Counted from the first letter of the stretch, positions 54,063 through 63,648 are shown. The stretch is 64,000 nucleotides of DNA from Flavobacterium degerlachei (GCF_900106645.1 NZ_FNMV01000014.1:1-64000); one strand, 5' to 3'. The notes: a model not told the origin generated them from the sequence alone. Numbers and translations are program-made.

Positions 54063-56192
54063 TTACAATACTTTTAGTTTGTTGTATAACTCTTTCAAAT
54101 GCACGTCTGATAAATCGAGTATTGGCTCAAACATAAATGAGTTTAAGTGTATGTTTTCTGGAGTTATTAAATTTACTTCGTCTAAAAGTTTTATTTCATT
54201 ATCAAGAGCTCCTTCAAACTCTTTTTTAAATCTAGAAAAAAGTTTGCCTGTAGATCCATTAATTATTTCTTGATTAGAAACTTTACTCCACATATATTTT
54301 TCTGCATATAACCTAATTGCAATTGATAATATAAGTTTGTTTTCTAAATTAATTCCTTCATCTGCAACTAGACAATTTTCAGCTTCATTAAAAATAATAT
54401 CTACCACTTTTTCAGTTTGTGTTATTTCTGAATTAAAATTAATTCCTGGAAAAATTCTTAAAAAAATATCTTTTAAATGGGAAATTAAAATTGTCTGATT
54501 CTCACTTCTCCAATGTAATACATATGTCAAAGTTTTATAATCTTCGTCTTTATCGCCTTTAGTATATTCAATAATATTTCTAACGAAAGTAATTGATGCA
54601 ATTAGTTTTTTTGGATTATCTAAATTTCCTTTCCAATCATTAATAAAAGGATTTTTAATACCTTTTGCAGAATCAAGTTTTATTTCATCTTCTGATTTAT
54701 AGGTAAGGAATAAGTTTTTGTATGAAGCAATATTTCGGTTTTGAACTGCTCTAAAAAAATCAAAATTATGAGTTAATATTATTTGAAAAAAAAGTGGTTC
54801 TTCGGATATATCCTTTAAGTATTGAATAATTGCATATTTATTCTTGTAATCAAATGAATCTGCAATATCATCAATGATAAATAATGTCTTTTTATTCTCT
54901 TTCTTTCTAGCTTCAATATTAAACATCAAATTCAATATATATAAAGCTCTCTTCTCTCCTTGACTTAAAAACTTTAAGCCTTCAACATCATCTTTTCTAA
55001 CTTCTCTTTTTTTATTAGTTTTTAGGTGTTCAAATTTTAAATCAATACTGGGGGTGGATTTTCCTAATATCACACTTGATTTATTTGTTATGATAGCATT
55101 AAAAGGTACAAAAAATCTATTTTCAAATTTTTCAATAACTTCTTCCCAAGATGTTCTTTGGTTATTTGCAAGTTCTTCAATTTCTTCTAATCTATTTTTA
55201 CCATTAGAAAATAAATTTAAAAGCTCTACAATAAAATCTTTCTCTTTTGCAAAATAAGAATTCCAAATCCTTTTTTTAAAGACCGTTAAATCAACAAGCT
55301 CTGGAATAATATTTTCGTGCTCTTCTAAAATTTCCCTAAACTTAATAACTGAAGCTTTTTTTATTTCATTTTCAATTTTCAGTAGCTCTTGATTTTCTAA
55401 AATATCTTTACGTTCATTTGCAAGTTTATCTTTAAAGTCATCATCATTAAGAATCTCATTTTCATCCCCATCAAGTCTAATTTTATGATTTGCTTTAAAA
55501 AAGTTTTCTTTTAATAAAACTTTAGCAATACTTTCTGCTTTTGATGGATTAAAAACGCCTTTTTTGAAATATTTTGAAGTTTCTAATAATTGATTATATT
55601 TTTCTGTGTAAACATTAATATTATTAATAACGTCAGGCTTCTTTAGAAAAGCTAAAACATCAATATCAAAAACTTCACTTAACTTTATTTCAGAAAATTC
55701 ATCATCAATGTTTTCAAAATCAATATTCGATAAAAACTTAAAAAAATCTTTTTCATTAAAATCAGCTGCTATTATATTCTCTATTTCAGTTTGCTTTATT
55801 CCAGAAATTCTGTTTAATTTTGAGATAAGAGAAGTTTTTTGTTTTGTGATTTCTGTAAATATTTGGTCATACTCATTTTTACTAATTTCATCTACTAAAA
55901 GAGAAGAGACACTTTTATCTGTATTAATATTCTCAAATGAATTAATAACAACTATTTCATTTTTATCAATGTTATTACCATCAGTCTTTATGACGGCAAG
56001 AGATGCATTATTGTATAAACTTTCTAATGGCTCTTTACCTAAACTCTTTGCTTCAAATGTTTTTGCAAATGATGTTTTCATCATTCCATTTGGTGCGTAT
56101 ATTGCAACTGCCCTACACTTTGAAAAATCAAACTCCTGTTCTAATTTATCAATACCATAACAATTTTCTAATTTGATACTTAACTTATCCAT
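54063..56192 (-). CDS. ABC-type ATPase with unusual Walker A, paired with the Mrr-STAND gene
   Basis: The 709-residue protein has the N-terminal Walker A AIYAPNGMMKTSFAKTF near residue 31, where Met replaces the Gly before Lys. A long coiled and helical middle follows, then the ABC signature LKFLSQGEKRALYILNL near residue 411, Walker B TLFIIDDIADSFD near residue 438, and the H-loop IILTHNFDF. This is the RecF/SMC-like or AAA_13-like ABC fold found in several defence systems. About 200 further residues make a helical C terminus. It is upstream of the Mrr-STAND gene by one base. I infer an ATPase sensor or activator and an effector made together. Confidence 0.85.
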   Translation of the reverse strand: MDKLSIKLENCYGIDKLEQEFDFSKCRAVAIYAPNGMMKTSFAKTFEAKSLGKEPLESLYNNASLAVIKTDGNNIDKNEIVVINSFENINTDKSVSSLLVDEISKNEYDQIFTEITKQKTSLISKLNRISGIKQTEIENIIAADFNEKDFFKFLSNIDFENIDDEFSEIKLSEVFDIDVLAFLKKPDVINNINVYTEKYNQLLETSKYFKKGVFNPSKAESIAKVLLKENFFKANHKIRLDGDENEILNDDDFKDKLANERKDILENQELLKIENEIKKASVIKFREILEEHENIIPELVDLTVFKKRIWNSYFAKEKDFIVELLNLFSNGKNRLEEIEELANNQRTSWEEVIEKFENRFFVPFNAIITNKSSVILGKSTPSIDLKFEHLKTNKKREVRKDDVEGLKFLSQGEKRALYILNLMFNIEARKKENKKTLFIIDDIADSFDYKNKYAIIQYLKDISEEPLFFQIILTHNFDFFRAVQNRNIASYKNLFLTYKSEDEIKLDSAKGIKNPFINDWKGNLDNPKKLIASITFVRNIIEYTKGDKDEDYKTLTYVLHWRSENQTILISHLKDIFLRIFPGINFNSEITQTEKVVDIIFNEAENCLVADEGINLENKLILSIAIRLYAEKYMWSKVSNQEIINGSTGKLFSRFKKEFEGALDNEIKLLDEVNLITPENIHLNSFMFEPILDLSDVHLKELYNKLKVL

Positions 56193-56237
56193 TTCTTAAA
56201 AAGCTTTTGCAATAATTTGTTAGTATTAATATTGATT

Positions 56238-56390
56238 TTATTTTGAGACAATTACTTTATTTTCTGTATCATAACTTTAATTCACAACCTCCCTATTTAT
56301 TATTAATTCAATAACTTATTCAATAAAATCAATCGTTGCTATGAATCATTCTCTTGGGGTGTGTTTTCTTTTTTAATCTGAAATATAATT
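56238..56390 (-). pseudogene. Decayed copy of the GIY-YIG gene 3' end
   Basis: Read on the minus strand in a frame different from the SIR2 gene, this gives FIATIDFIE*VIELIINREV, then VN*SYDTENKVIVSK and a stop. It aligns with FIAPIDVIEQAIELIISGEV and VKYSYDE...IISKK at the end of the GIY-YIG protein encoded at 59470-60663. At least three codons are now stops (W, Q and Y positions), and there is a small insertion near 56357-56365. The first 60 bases overlap the last codons of the SIR2 gene. It is a fossil of a second GIY-YIG gene end. Confidence 0.85.
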
Positions 56391-59300
56391 TCATGAGATC
56401 GACATCTTCATTATTGGTTAGATAATTTTCAAGAGTTGGTATTATATACTCGACTCCATTAAATACTTCAATAAAGGGATTGCATTTCTCTATTTTCAAC
56501 CATTCGGGATTAAAATCAACTATTGGAAAATTAGTGGGATCATATAAAAATTTAAAATAGTCGTCTTTTATTTCAGTGTTTTCAAATCCTTTTAAATCTA
56601 TCTTTTTTAAATAAATAAGCTTAAAGAAATTAATGACAGCATTAGCAGATTGACTTCTATATTTCGCGTTTTGACTTTCGTAACTAATTAAAATTTGAAG
56701 GATGCTGGATTTGTACTTTTCAACAATTTGAGGTTCAATTAGGATATCATTATAGATTGCTCGAAACAACATAAATAAATCGGCTTCTTCAGACATTAAA
56801 AAACTTCGGAGCTTGTTTTTAAATGTTTCTTTTAGTTCGCCATCTAAACAATTATAGACTATATGATATTTCCATTTGCTGTTATTAATTTTATACTGAT
56901 TTACATCAAAAAGGTCTGTAGTGAAATTATCATCTTTAGCATTTAATACATCTAAAATACGGTCGTAGTTTTCATCAAATCGATTATTTGAATAAAATAT
57001 TTCCAACGTAGTTAAAATAGAGTCAGAATCAATTTCTAAATGCTTTTTAAAAAGTAATTTATCCAAATATTGATAATCAAAAGGGCCTTTGAATTTAACG
57101 AATTTTATAAAAGTGTTTATCTTCTTATACAACTCATTCAAATTGTCTTCCGGCAATTTAAAATATGTTAAAACTAAACAAATATTATCTAATTGTTTTA
57201 GGATTTTGATTCTAAAATTATAATCTGAACTTAATCGAGAAACTACAGTTTTGTTTTCTAAAGGCGTACTTTTAAATTTACTTGAAGTTGTTGTTACAGA
57301 CTCTAAAAAGTTTGAAATGCTAGAAAAAATTTCTTGAATACTTTCTTCTGAAATTTCAATATTTTCAAGTTTATTTTCTCTTATAAAAGAGTCCAATTTA
57401 GCTGTTTCTGCATATTCAATAATTTCTTTTATTAAAAAATGATTGTAATTTTTCATGTGTGAAGTAACAAAGAAACTATGCTCCAATTTATTTTCAACAA
57501 ATTTCATCGAATATGCCACTATAAAAGCATTAATTGATTTTTGAATTGCTTTGGTTATACGAGAATATCCGTTGACATTAATAAAGTTTAGATCTCTATA
57601 ATTCTCTAATTTTATAATTGATTTGTACAAGTTGTTAATATCGTTGTTGGAACTTCCTCCACCTTGTTCGATTAATTTTTTAGTTTCAGGTATTTTCTGA
57701 TAATTTTCATCTATTTCATCACATAAATTTTGCATATAGATTCCGCTTCTAATTTCTCTTAGAAGTTCATATACTTTTTCATCTACCAAGTATTTAACTT
57801 TGTATAATTCCTTATCTAAATCTATGTTTCTTATGAATTTTTTTACAATCTCATATTCTTTTTCCTTAACATAATCTTCATAAAAAAAATTTGACCATTT
57901 GCCCAGCCAATATACATTGTAAATAGCTATAAAGCTGACTTCGAATTTTTTTTGTTTATTAGCTTTATAATAGATTTGCTGATAAGCTAAAAACGACTTA
58001 AAATTGTAGTTTAATTTATAAAGGGAGTTTGCGTAGTTTAAGTCGTCGAATAAATCGGTTGATATTGTAATTACATATTTTTCAATTTTACTTATTACTT
58101 CTGAATATTTGTAATTGTTAAGATTACAACTCATACAGTCACAATCGAAATCTAATTGTATTTTTGATTCTAAAGAAATTAAACTACCCTCTAAGTAACT
58201 ATAATTCCCAAAGGAATCAGAATTTAGTTTTGGTACCGCAATATGATAAACTCCCGAATACATTAATCTTTTTAAACAATAAACAATTTTCTCTTTTTGA
58301 ATTTCATTAAAAAAAGCGTCTTCTTTTCCCTGAAACTTATGAATAAGATTATACAACTCATCATTAAAACAAATAAATATGTTGTCTCTAATGTTCATTG
58401 TTGATTTTGTATTTTTGTTTAACGGATATAAGTTGGATAAAAAATTTTTGGGCAATACTCTGAAGTGATGAAACTTTTTAAAAGTATTATATATTTCATC
58501 AATAACTTGATTTTCTGTTAAAACAACACCAAGATTGTTTTTGTATTTGTCTAAATTGAATTCATTCAGGTAATTTAATAATTTATATGCTCTAGAACTA
58601 TAGGGCCTTAGATTTATCTGTTTATCGTCAAAAAAGCTTTCCAAATTCGGTATTTCCTTTTCTGCCTGACCATAATTAATGATATTGATTCCTAGGTTTT
58701 TGTAGTACATTTTCTCAGATTCTGAGATTAAGTTTGTTAAATCTAATAAGTAAGCTCTTTGATGGTGTTTTTTCAAGATATACTGTACATCACGACTTAA
58801 CAATTTGAGGTTTATATCCGAAAAACTATAACCTACAAAAAGTATTACTTTATTACTGAACAGCGATTTTACAAAAATCTCTTTGAGAGTATTCGTCTTT
58901 GAAAATTCTAAATAATCGGTTTCTTTTAATACAATATTATGATTTTCAAAATCGCCATGGTATTTAATAATCAGATTTTTATATTTTGCATAAGGCAAAT
59001 CCTCGTCTTTTACAACCAATGAAAAAGGGAGACCTTCATTTTCTATATATTGTTCGAAAAAATTATCATAGTTTGTTGTAACTATATGTTGCGGATTCAA
59101 TTGAAAAATCAGCTCGTGTAACGGATTGTATTTGTTGGAGCTATTATCGTAGATAAGACTTTTGATTATGTCATAATACTCTTTTTCGCCTTTTTCATTG
59201 TACAGCAATTGAGCAATTTTCAATGAATCTGTTTCTTTTGAAGCATCAAAATTCAACTTTGATTTTATGCCTTTCAATAAATCATCCCAAATGGGAAGCC

Positions 59301-59403
59301 CCGATTCGACAGAAATACCAGAACCTGCAAAGACAACTAATTTATCGTTAATCATGGCTTCCTTTAGAAAAGCAATTTTATTTATAATTTCTTTATTGTT
59401 CAT
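56329..59403 (-). CDS. SIR2-domain protein, 1024 aa (defence-associated sirtuin type)
   Basis: The N-terminal 250 residues form a SIR2-like NADase domain: VVFAGSGISVESGLPIWDDL for the NAD-binding loop, HELIFQLNPQHIVTTNYDNF, the catalytic-type His in IKYHGDFENH, and ILFVGYSFSDINLKLL. The remaining 770 residues are helical with no clear family match, as in large defence-associated sirtuins (DSR-like) whose C-terminal part senses a phage protein and triggers NAD depletion. Its last codons (THPKRMIHSND) lie over a frameshifted fossil of a GIY-YIG gene end. It sits 66 bases after the GIY-YIG gene. Defence role is inferred from family and location. Confidence 0.86.
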   Translation of the reverse strand: MNNKEIINKIAFLKEAMINDKLVVFAGSGISVESGLPIWDDLLKGIKSKLNFDASKETDSLKIAQLLYNEKGEKEYYDIIKSLIYDNSSNKYNPLHELIFQLNPQHIVTTNYDNFFEQYIENEGLPFSLVVKDEDLPYAKYKNLIIKYHGDFENHNIVLKETDYLEFSKTNTLKEIFVKSLFSNKVILFVGYSFSDINLKLLSRDVQYILKKHHQRAYLLDLTNLISESEKMYYKNLGINIINYGQAEKEIPNLESFFDDKQINLRPYSSRAYKLLNYLNEFNLDKYKNNLGVVLTENQVIDEIYNTFKKFHHFRVLPKNFLSNLYPLNKNTKSTMNIRDNIFICFNDELYNLIHKFQGKEDAFFNEIQKEKIVYCLKRLMYSGVYHIAVPKLNSDSFGNYSYLEGSLISLESKIQLDFDCDCMSCNLNNYKYSEVISKIEKYVITISTDLFDDLNYANSLYKLNYNFKSFLAYQQIYYKANKQKKFEVSFIAIYNVYWLGKWSNFFYEDYVKEKEYEIVKKFIRNIDLDKELYKVKYLVDEKVYELLREIRSGIYMQNLCDEIDENYQKIPETKKLIEQGGGSSNNDINNLYKSIIKLENYRDLNFINVNGYSRITKAIQKSINAFIVAYSMKFVENKLEHSFFVTSHMKNYNHFLIKEIIEYAETAKLDSFIRENKLENIEISEESIQEIFSSISNFLESVTTTSSKFKSTPLENKTVVSRLSSDYNFRIKILKQLDNICLVLTYFKLPEDNLNELYKKINTFIKFVKFKGPFDYQYLDKLLFKKHLEIDSDSILTTLEIFYSNNRFDENYDRILDVLNAKDDNFTTDLFDVNQYKINNSKWKYHIVYNCLDGELKETFKNKLRSFLMSEEADLFMLFRAIYNDILIEPQIVEKYKSSILQILISYESQNAKYRSQSANAVINFFKLIYLKKIDLKGFENTEIKDDYFKFLYDPTNFPIVDFNPEWLKIEKCNPFIEVFNGVEYIIPTLENYLTNNEDVDLMKLYFRLKKKTHPKRMIHSND

Positions 59404-59469
59404 GATAACTTTTATTATTATAAATTAATTTAATCGTTTGTTTTACTGGTATTTATTGATTTGTTAAAG

Positions 59470-60663
59470 CTATTTTTTTGAAATGATACAACTTACCTCA
59501 TCATAACTATACTTCACAACCTCTCCGCTAATAATCAATTCAATAGCTTGTTCTATAACATCAATAGGTGCTATGAACCATTCTCTGGGTGTGTGTCGTC
59601 TTTTTTTCTCGTCAAAAATATCAACGTTCAAACAGGATTTGCCGAAGAAATTATGAAGTAATTGTTCCAGTTTTTGTGGATTCATATTGTAACATTTCCA
59701 AGAAGTTATAATTTTTACCTGCGCCATTAAATAGGTGGGGTCTTTTTCTGCATTTTTGATTCTTTCTTCTACTTCCACTTTAGAATATCCAATTTTGTAT
59801 AAATTATCAATTTCGGTTATTCTATCGTCTCTGCTTTTGGAACGAAGGACATAAATATAACCTGCAGCTTCATCTTCTTCGGTAATCGCACTAAATTTTT
59901 CAATGAAGCTTTCGTTTACTTTTTCTATGTTCTCCGACACTACTTTACCATTGGCATACAATATCTTTTCAACAGAACGCTTCAGCATATTGGAATGGGT
60001 GCCATTTTCAAAAATACATTTGGTTCGTCCATCTTCCCGAACTCTAGTACCGTCTTTCTTGTAATGGTCTTTCCTGTCAATGTTAATTTCTTCTAGTAAA
60101 AATAAAACTCCATTATGAACATAATAGGTTTCTTCTCGAAGATTACCCATTTTGAAATCCACGAGTTTTCTCTTTCCAGTGGCTAAATCAGATTGAATTT
60201 CTTTAAATAATGATTCATATTTATCAAAATCTTTTACAGGCTTTCGTTTCGCAACAAAATCTGTCGCCATTCTTTCCTCTGTTTTTGGTGTGTGTTTGAA
60301 ATCAAACAGATCAGTATCGTCCTCCAACAAATCAAAACTATCATCATTAAAAATATCATCAATTGAATTAATTTCTTTTGGTTCCAATTTTAATAAACCA
60401 TGAATATCCTGCTCTTCTAAAGATTCCATTTTTTCTATATCGGATCGAATGCTTTTTAATCTAGAATAGAGTTGAAATTCTGATATATTAGCCGGATTGG
60501 GTTGAGGTTCTCGATTGTATTGCACAAAGAAATCATTCACTTCACTGAAAGAAGCAGATAGCCGTTCGTCTGCATTTCGTATAGTTGAAACTTTAGGTTT
60601 GACATTTAGAATGTCAAATTGATCGTTTGCAAAAATATCCTCTAAGGTTTGAAATTTATCCAT
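59470..60663 (-). CDS. GIY-YIG nuclease-domain protein coupled to a helicase
   Basis: The 397-residue protein has an N-terminal helical region (ADERLSASFSEVNDFFVQYN ...), a charged middle, and a C-terminal GIY-YIG (T5orf172-like) domain: AGYIYVLRSKSRDD, LYKIGYSKVEVEERIKNAEK and the conserved KLEQLLHNFF with the metal-binding Glu, then HTPREWFIAP. The gene overlaps the helicase gene by 8 bases. A DNA-cutting subunit of a two-gene restriction-like system is the likely role; substrate is unknown. A decayed copy of its 3' end lies at 56238-56390. Confidence 0.87.
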   Translation of the reverse strand: MDKFQTLEDIFANDQFDILNVKPKVSTIRNADERLSASFSEVNDFFVQYNREPQPNPANISEFQLYSRLKSIRSDIEKMESLEEQDIHGLLKLEPKEINSIDDIFNDDSFDLLEDDTDLFDFKHTPKTEERMATDFVAKRKPVKDFDKYESLFKEIQSDLATGKRKLVDFKMGNLREETYYVHNGVLFLLEEINIDRKDHYKKDGTRVREDGRTKCIFENGTHSNMLKRSVEKILYANGKVVSENIEKVNESFIEKFSAITEEDEAAGYIYVLRSKSRDDRITEIDNLYKIGYSKVEVEERIKNAEKDPTYLMAQVKIITSWKCYNMNPQKLEQLLHNFFGKSCLNVDIFDEKKRRHTPREWFIAPIDVIEQAIELIISGEVVKYSYDEVSCIISKK

Positions 60664-62596
60664 TTGTATTGGCCATTCGTTTTCTTTTTTCCTCTTTCAA
60701 GTAAATAATACATTCTGCCATTCTTCTTTCTAAAGGGTCGTTTGCATTTAGACTTGGTTCTTTGTCATACATTTTCTTGAACTCTATAATCTTTGGCCAT
60801 AAAATTTTAGCTTCTTCAAAGTCCATTTTTATTCTTGTGGCTTCAATGGTGTCCTGAATAATTTTCAACACTTTTGTCGTTACGGATTTCGAAAGGATTT
60901 CAAAAGCTTTTTGGAATGGATTAATCGTGTCAATCAGGTCGATATGTAAATCCTCTATGTTTACAAATTTATCTGCCATTCTGATAAATCTTTGGTCTCC
61001 TACTTCTTTTATTTCACCCGATTTGATGACTGAATCCACTACCACATATTGACGGATTTCCTCAATTTCTTCGTCTGATAATTCCGGGTATTTAATTCTG
61101 ATAATTTTTGGAATCAAAACTTTGTTAATTACTGCGGGATCTATGTTTCCCGGCATCGCTTTCAGCATGGAATCGTCTTGTAAAATGGATGCTTTCAAAT
61201 CATTCAAATCCGATTCTACAATATCTTTTACCCTCTTTGAGCTTGGCGCTTTAAATCCTCTTATTTTTATTTCACCTGGCTTAGCCTCTTCGTCATCATT
61301 ATCCAATCTTGTTTTGAATTTGAAGTTGGGAGCCAATACCTGCTCCATCAACAAGGATGCTGTAATAGCTTTCAGCATATTATTGGTGGCCACTTTTACA
61401 TCATCCTGAATGGCTTCTGGACTGGCAATAAGATTGGTGAATTGGGCATGTGTTTTATTGTTGCTATCTCTGGTGCAACGACCAATTATTTGGATTATCT
61501 CTGTTAATGAACCTCGATACCCCACCGTTAAAGCGTGCTCGCAAAAAGGCCAGTCAAAACCCTCTTTTGCCATACCTAGCGCAATGATTAAATCCATATC
61601 ATCAACTTCTTTGCTATTTCGCAGGTAGTTTACAATCTTGTCTCGTTCTCTGGAACTGTCTTCGACTAAATCAGCTACTTTTAATAGTTTACCATCACTG
61701 TGTCGTTTGATATGAATGACACCGGTATCGGAATCTTGCTTGATTACATCCCCAATGGCATCTAAAATGAAATTGACTTCATTGTGCTTGTCTTTGGTAG
61801 ATTCTCCTGAATTTACATTTGGAATATGGAGAATTGTTTTTTTATCGGTATCGAGTACATTCAATATCGCCGAAGTATATTTTCCAGTATAGAAATGATA
61901 ACCAATTCCCAATGATTTCAGGAAGTTGTAGCCGTTCAACTGTTCGTAATAATTGTAGGTTACTTTGGTAAACTTGGCTTCGTTTTCGGGCGTTAAAATA
62001 GGTACGCTGTCTCCTCTAAAATAAGAACCGGTCATCGCTACAATATGAGCCGAAGATTTGCTCATTATCGATTTTAATAATGCCCCCAATCTGTTATTAG
62101 CATCGGCAGAAACGTGATGAAATTCATCTATGGCCAAAAGTGTGTTGTTGAATTTTGCGTCGTCCAATTCCTCACAAGCAAAGCGTAAAGTGGCGTGCGT
62201 ACAGATTAAAAGTTGCTCCTCACTATCCATAAATTTATGGAATGCTTTTACTTTACTCTTGCTACCATCATCACCAGGCGTACAAAGATTGTAATTGTCG
62301 TTTGGTTCCCAGTTGGCAAAAAAGCCATTTTTTTTCAAATCAGTTTTAGAAAATGAACTACCAATAGATCGTTCAGGAACGGCTACAATTACTTTTTTGA
62401 TGCCTTGATTTACTAATTTATCTAATGCCAAGAACATCAGAGCACGGGATTTTCCCGAAGCTGGAGGTGCTTTTAATAATAAATACTGTGCATCACGTGA
62501 TTCAAAAGCACGAGTTTGCATTTCTCGCATTCCCATCGTATTAATTTTAGTGCTATTTCCTGTTTTCTGGTAGTTTACATTTACTATATCTGGCAT
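60656..62596 (-). CDS. DEAD/DEAH-box helicase partner of the GIY-YIG protein
   Basis: The 646-residue SF2 helicase has motif I LLKAPPASGKSRALMFLA near residue 41, motif II LAIDEFHHVSA near residue 150, motif III MTGSY, and motif VI EIIQIIGRCTRDSNN near residue 365. A helical C-terminal region ends KMDFEEAKILWPKIIEFKKM and YDKEPSLNANDPLERRMA; a similar F..F...Y.REP.PN pattern occurs in the N terminus of its GIY-YIG partner. It probably moves on DNA and presents it to the nuclease. The promoter gap holds repeated operator-like sites. Confidence 0.9.
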   Translation of the reverse strand: MPDIVNVNYQKTGNSTKINTMGMREMQTRAFESRDAQYLLLKAPPASGKSRALMFLALDKLVNQGIKKVIVAVPERSIGSSFSKTDLKKNGFFANWEPNDNYNLCTPGDDGSKSKVKAFHKFMDSEEQLLICTHATLRFACEELDDAKFNNTLLAIDEFHHVSADANNRLGALLKSIMSKSSAHIVAMTGSYFRGDSVPILTPENEAKFTKVTYNYYEQLNGYNFLKSLGIGYHFYTGKYTSAILNVLDTDKKTILHIPNVNSGESTKDKHNEVNFILDAIGDVIKQDSDTGVIHIKRHSDGKLLKVADLVEDSSRERDKIVNYLRNSKEVDDMDLIIALGMAKEGFDWPFCEHALTVGYRGSLTEIIQIIGRCTRDSNNKTHAQFTNLIASPEAIQDDVKVATNNMLKAITASLLMEQVLAPNFKFKTRLDNDDEEAKPGEIKIRGFKAPSSKRVKDIVESDLNDLKASILQDDSMLKAMPGNIDPAVINKVLIPKIIRIKYPELSDEEIEEIRQYVVVDSVIKSGEIKEVGDQRFIRMADKFVNIEDLHIDLIDTINPFQKAFEILSKSVTTKVLKIIQDTIEATRIKMDFEEAKILWPKIIEFKKMYDKEPSLNANDPLERRMAECIIYLKEEKRKRMANTNG

Positions 62597-62610
62597 GGCT
62601 TGTTTCTTGA

Positions 62611-62665
62611 AGTTTGTCTAAGTTCGTCTAAAGTGTTTTTTATCTATACCTATTTTAGACAAACT
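62611..62665. promoter_or_regulatory. Tandem and inverted operator-like sites before the helicase gene
   Basis: AGTTTGTCTAA (62611-62621) is followed at once by AGTTCGTCTAA (62621-62631), and the inverse TTAGACAAACT lies at 62655-62665, so arms 1 and 3 form a perfect 11-bp inverted repeat. The group is 15-70 bases upstream of the helicase ATG (62594-62596), where a repressor would act. The binding protein is unknown. Confidence 0.65.
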
Positions 62666-62764
62666 TTTTCCAAATAGGTTTTCTGTTGGTTCTTTTATAT
62701 AAGGGCTTTATCTCTTGTAATTTTAGCTAATTAGGTAGATCTAAAATAGTTGGATTTTCATCCC

Positions 62765-63589
62765 TCAATCAATTTTTTCTTGCTTCTCTGGCGGTAAAAA
62801 ATTTTCTCCAGTTACCACGCTTTTTCCTGTTTTGTCCTCTAGAGCTATTCTAGCATTTTTAGCAATAGCGCCACCTTTTTTACCTGCTTTTGCATTTTCG
62901 GGCACTCCTTTAGCTTTATCATTTTCGGCTATTTGTCTTGTGGATAGTTCTGCAAGGGCCGTAAAGATTAATTCGGCTTCGCTCATATGATCTCTCAAAT
63001 TTTGAGATTTTAATCCTTTTACTTCTTTGTGATTTTTTACTGTTAAACCCGTCCATTCCTTATGAATGATATTGGTTAGTATGGCGAAATCTTTTTTTTC
63101 TTCCACACCGCTTTCTTTCCAATAATCGGTTAATTTGTTTCGGGTTTCTTGACCCATCATTCTTTGCTGAATCCATTTTTCGCTTCTGCCGTATTGTTTC
63201 CAGTTTTCTCTGGCTCGGTCTATACTTTGTTCGGGATCGGCAATTTCTTTTATTCTTTCATAGCCTACTTTAGCCAACCATTGTTTGAAAGGTTCGGCTT
63301 TTGGCGACGGAATAGATTGAATTAATCTTAGCAGTGCTTCGGTATCAGCGGTATCAGTAATTCTATTTTTACCATCATCAGCAAGCATTTTCAACCGTAC
63401 GATTTTATCGTACACTTCACTTCCTTCTTTGGTCAACTTCTTTTTTAAATCGCTCCAATATCTTTTTGGCACTGAGCTTCCTGTTAGAATAGCAATGACA
63501 TCAATAACCGAAAAATACCAAATTTCCTTTTCGGCATCATAATGGCTTCGTACTTTTTTATCTTCAAATAGTTTGATTTCATTTTCCAT
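62765..63589 (-). CDS. Bro-N domain protein (phage antirepressor/DinD-like)
   Basis: The 274-residue protein starts with a Bro-N domain: IWYFSVIDVIAILTGSSVPK, YWSDLKKKLTKEGSEVYDK, DTADTEALLRLIQSIPSPKA and PFKQWLAKVGYERIKEI. The C-terminal part has LTNIIHKEWTGLTVKNHKEV, SQNLRDHMSEAELIFTALAE and a basic Gly/Ala-rich tail ending FLPPEKQEK. Such proteins occur in phages, islands and near defence genes, often as regulators. It lies 169 bases before the helicase gene, and is the nearest candidate to bind the operator-like repeats there. Confidence 0.85.
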   Translation of the reverse strand: MENEIKLFEDKKVRSHYDAEKEIWYFSVIDVIAILTGSSVPKRYWSDLKKKLTKEGSEVYDKIVRLKMLADDGKNRITDTADTEALLRLIQSIPSPKAEPFKQWLAKVGYERIKEIADPEQSIDRARENWKQYGRSEKWIQQRMMGQETRNKLTDYWKESGVEEKKDFAILTNIIHKEWTGLTVKNHKEVKGLKSQNLRDHMSEAELIFTALAELSTRQIAENDKAKGVPENAKAGKKGGAIAKNARIALEDKTGKSVVTGENFLPPEKQEKID

Positions 63590-63648
63590 ATCTATTTAAT
63601 ATTTTTTGGCAAAGTTTAAATAATTATTCCTGTCGTTCAATGCTATTT

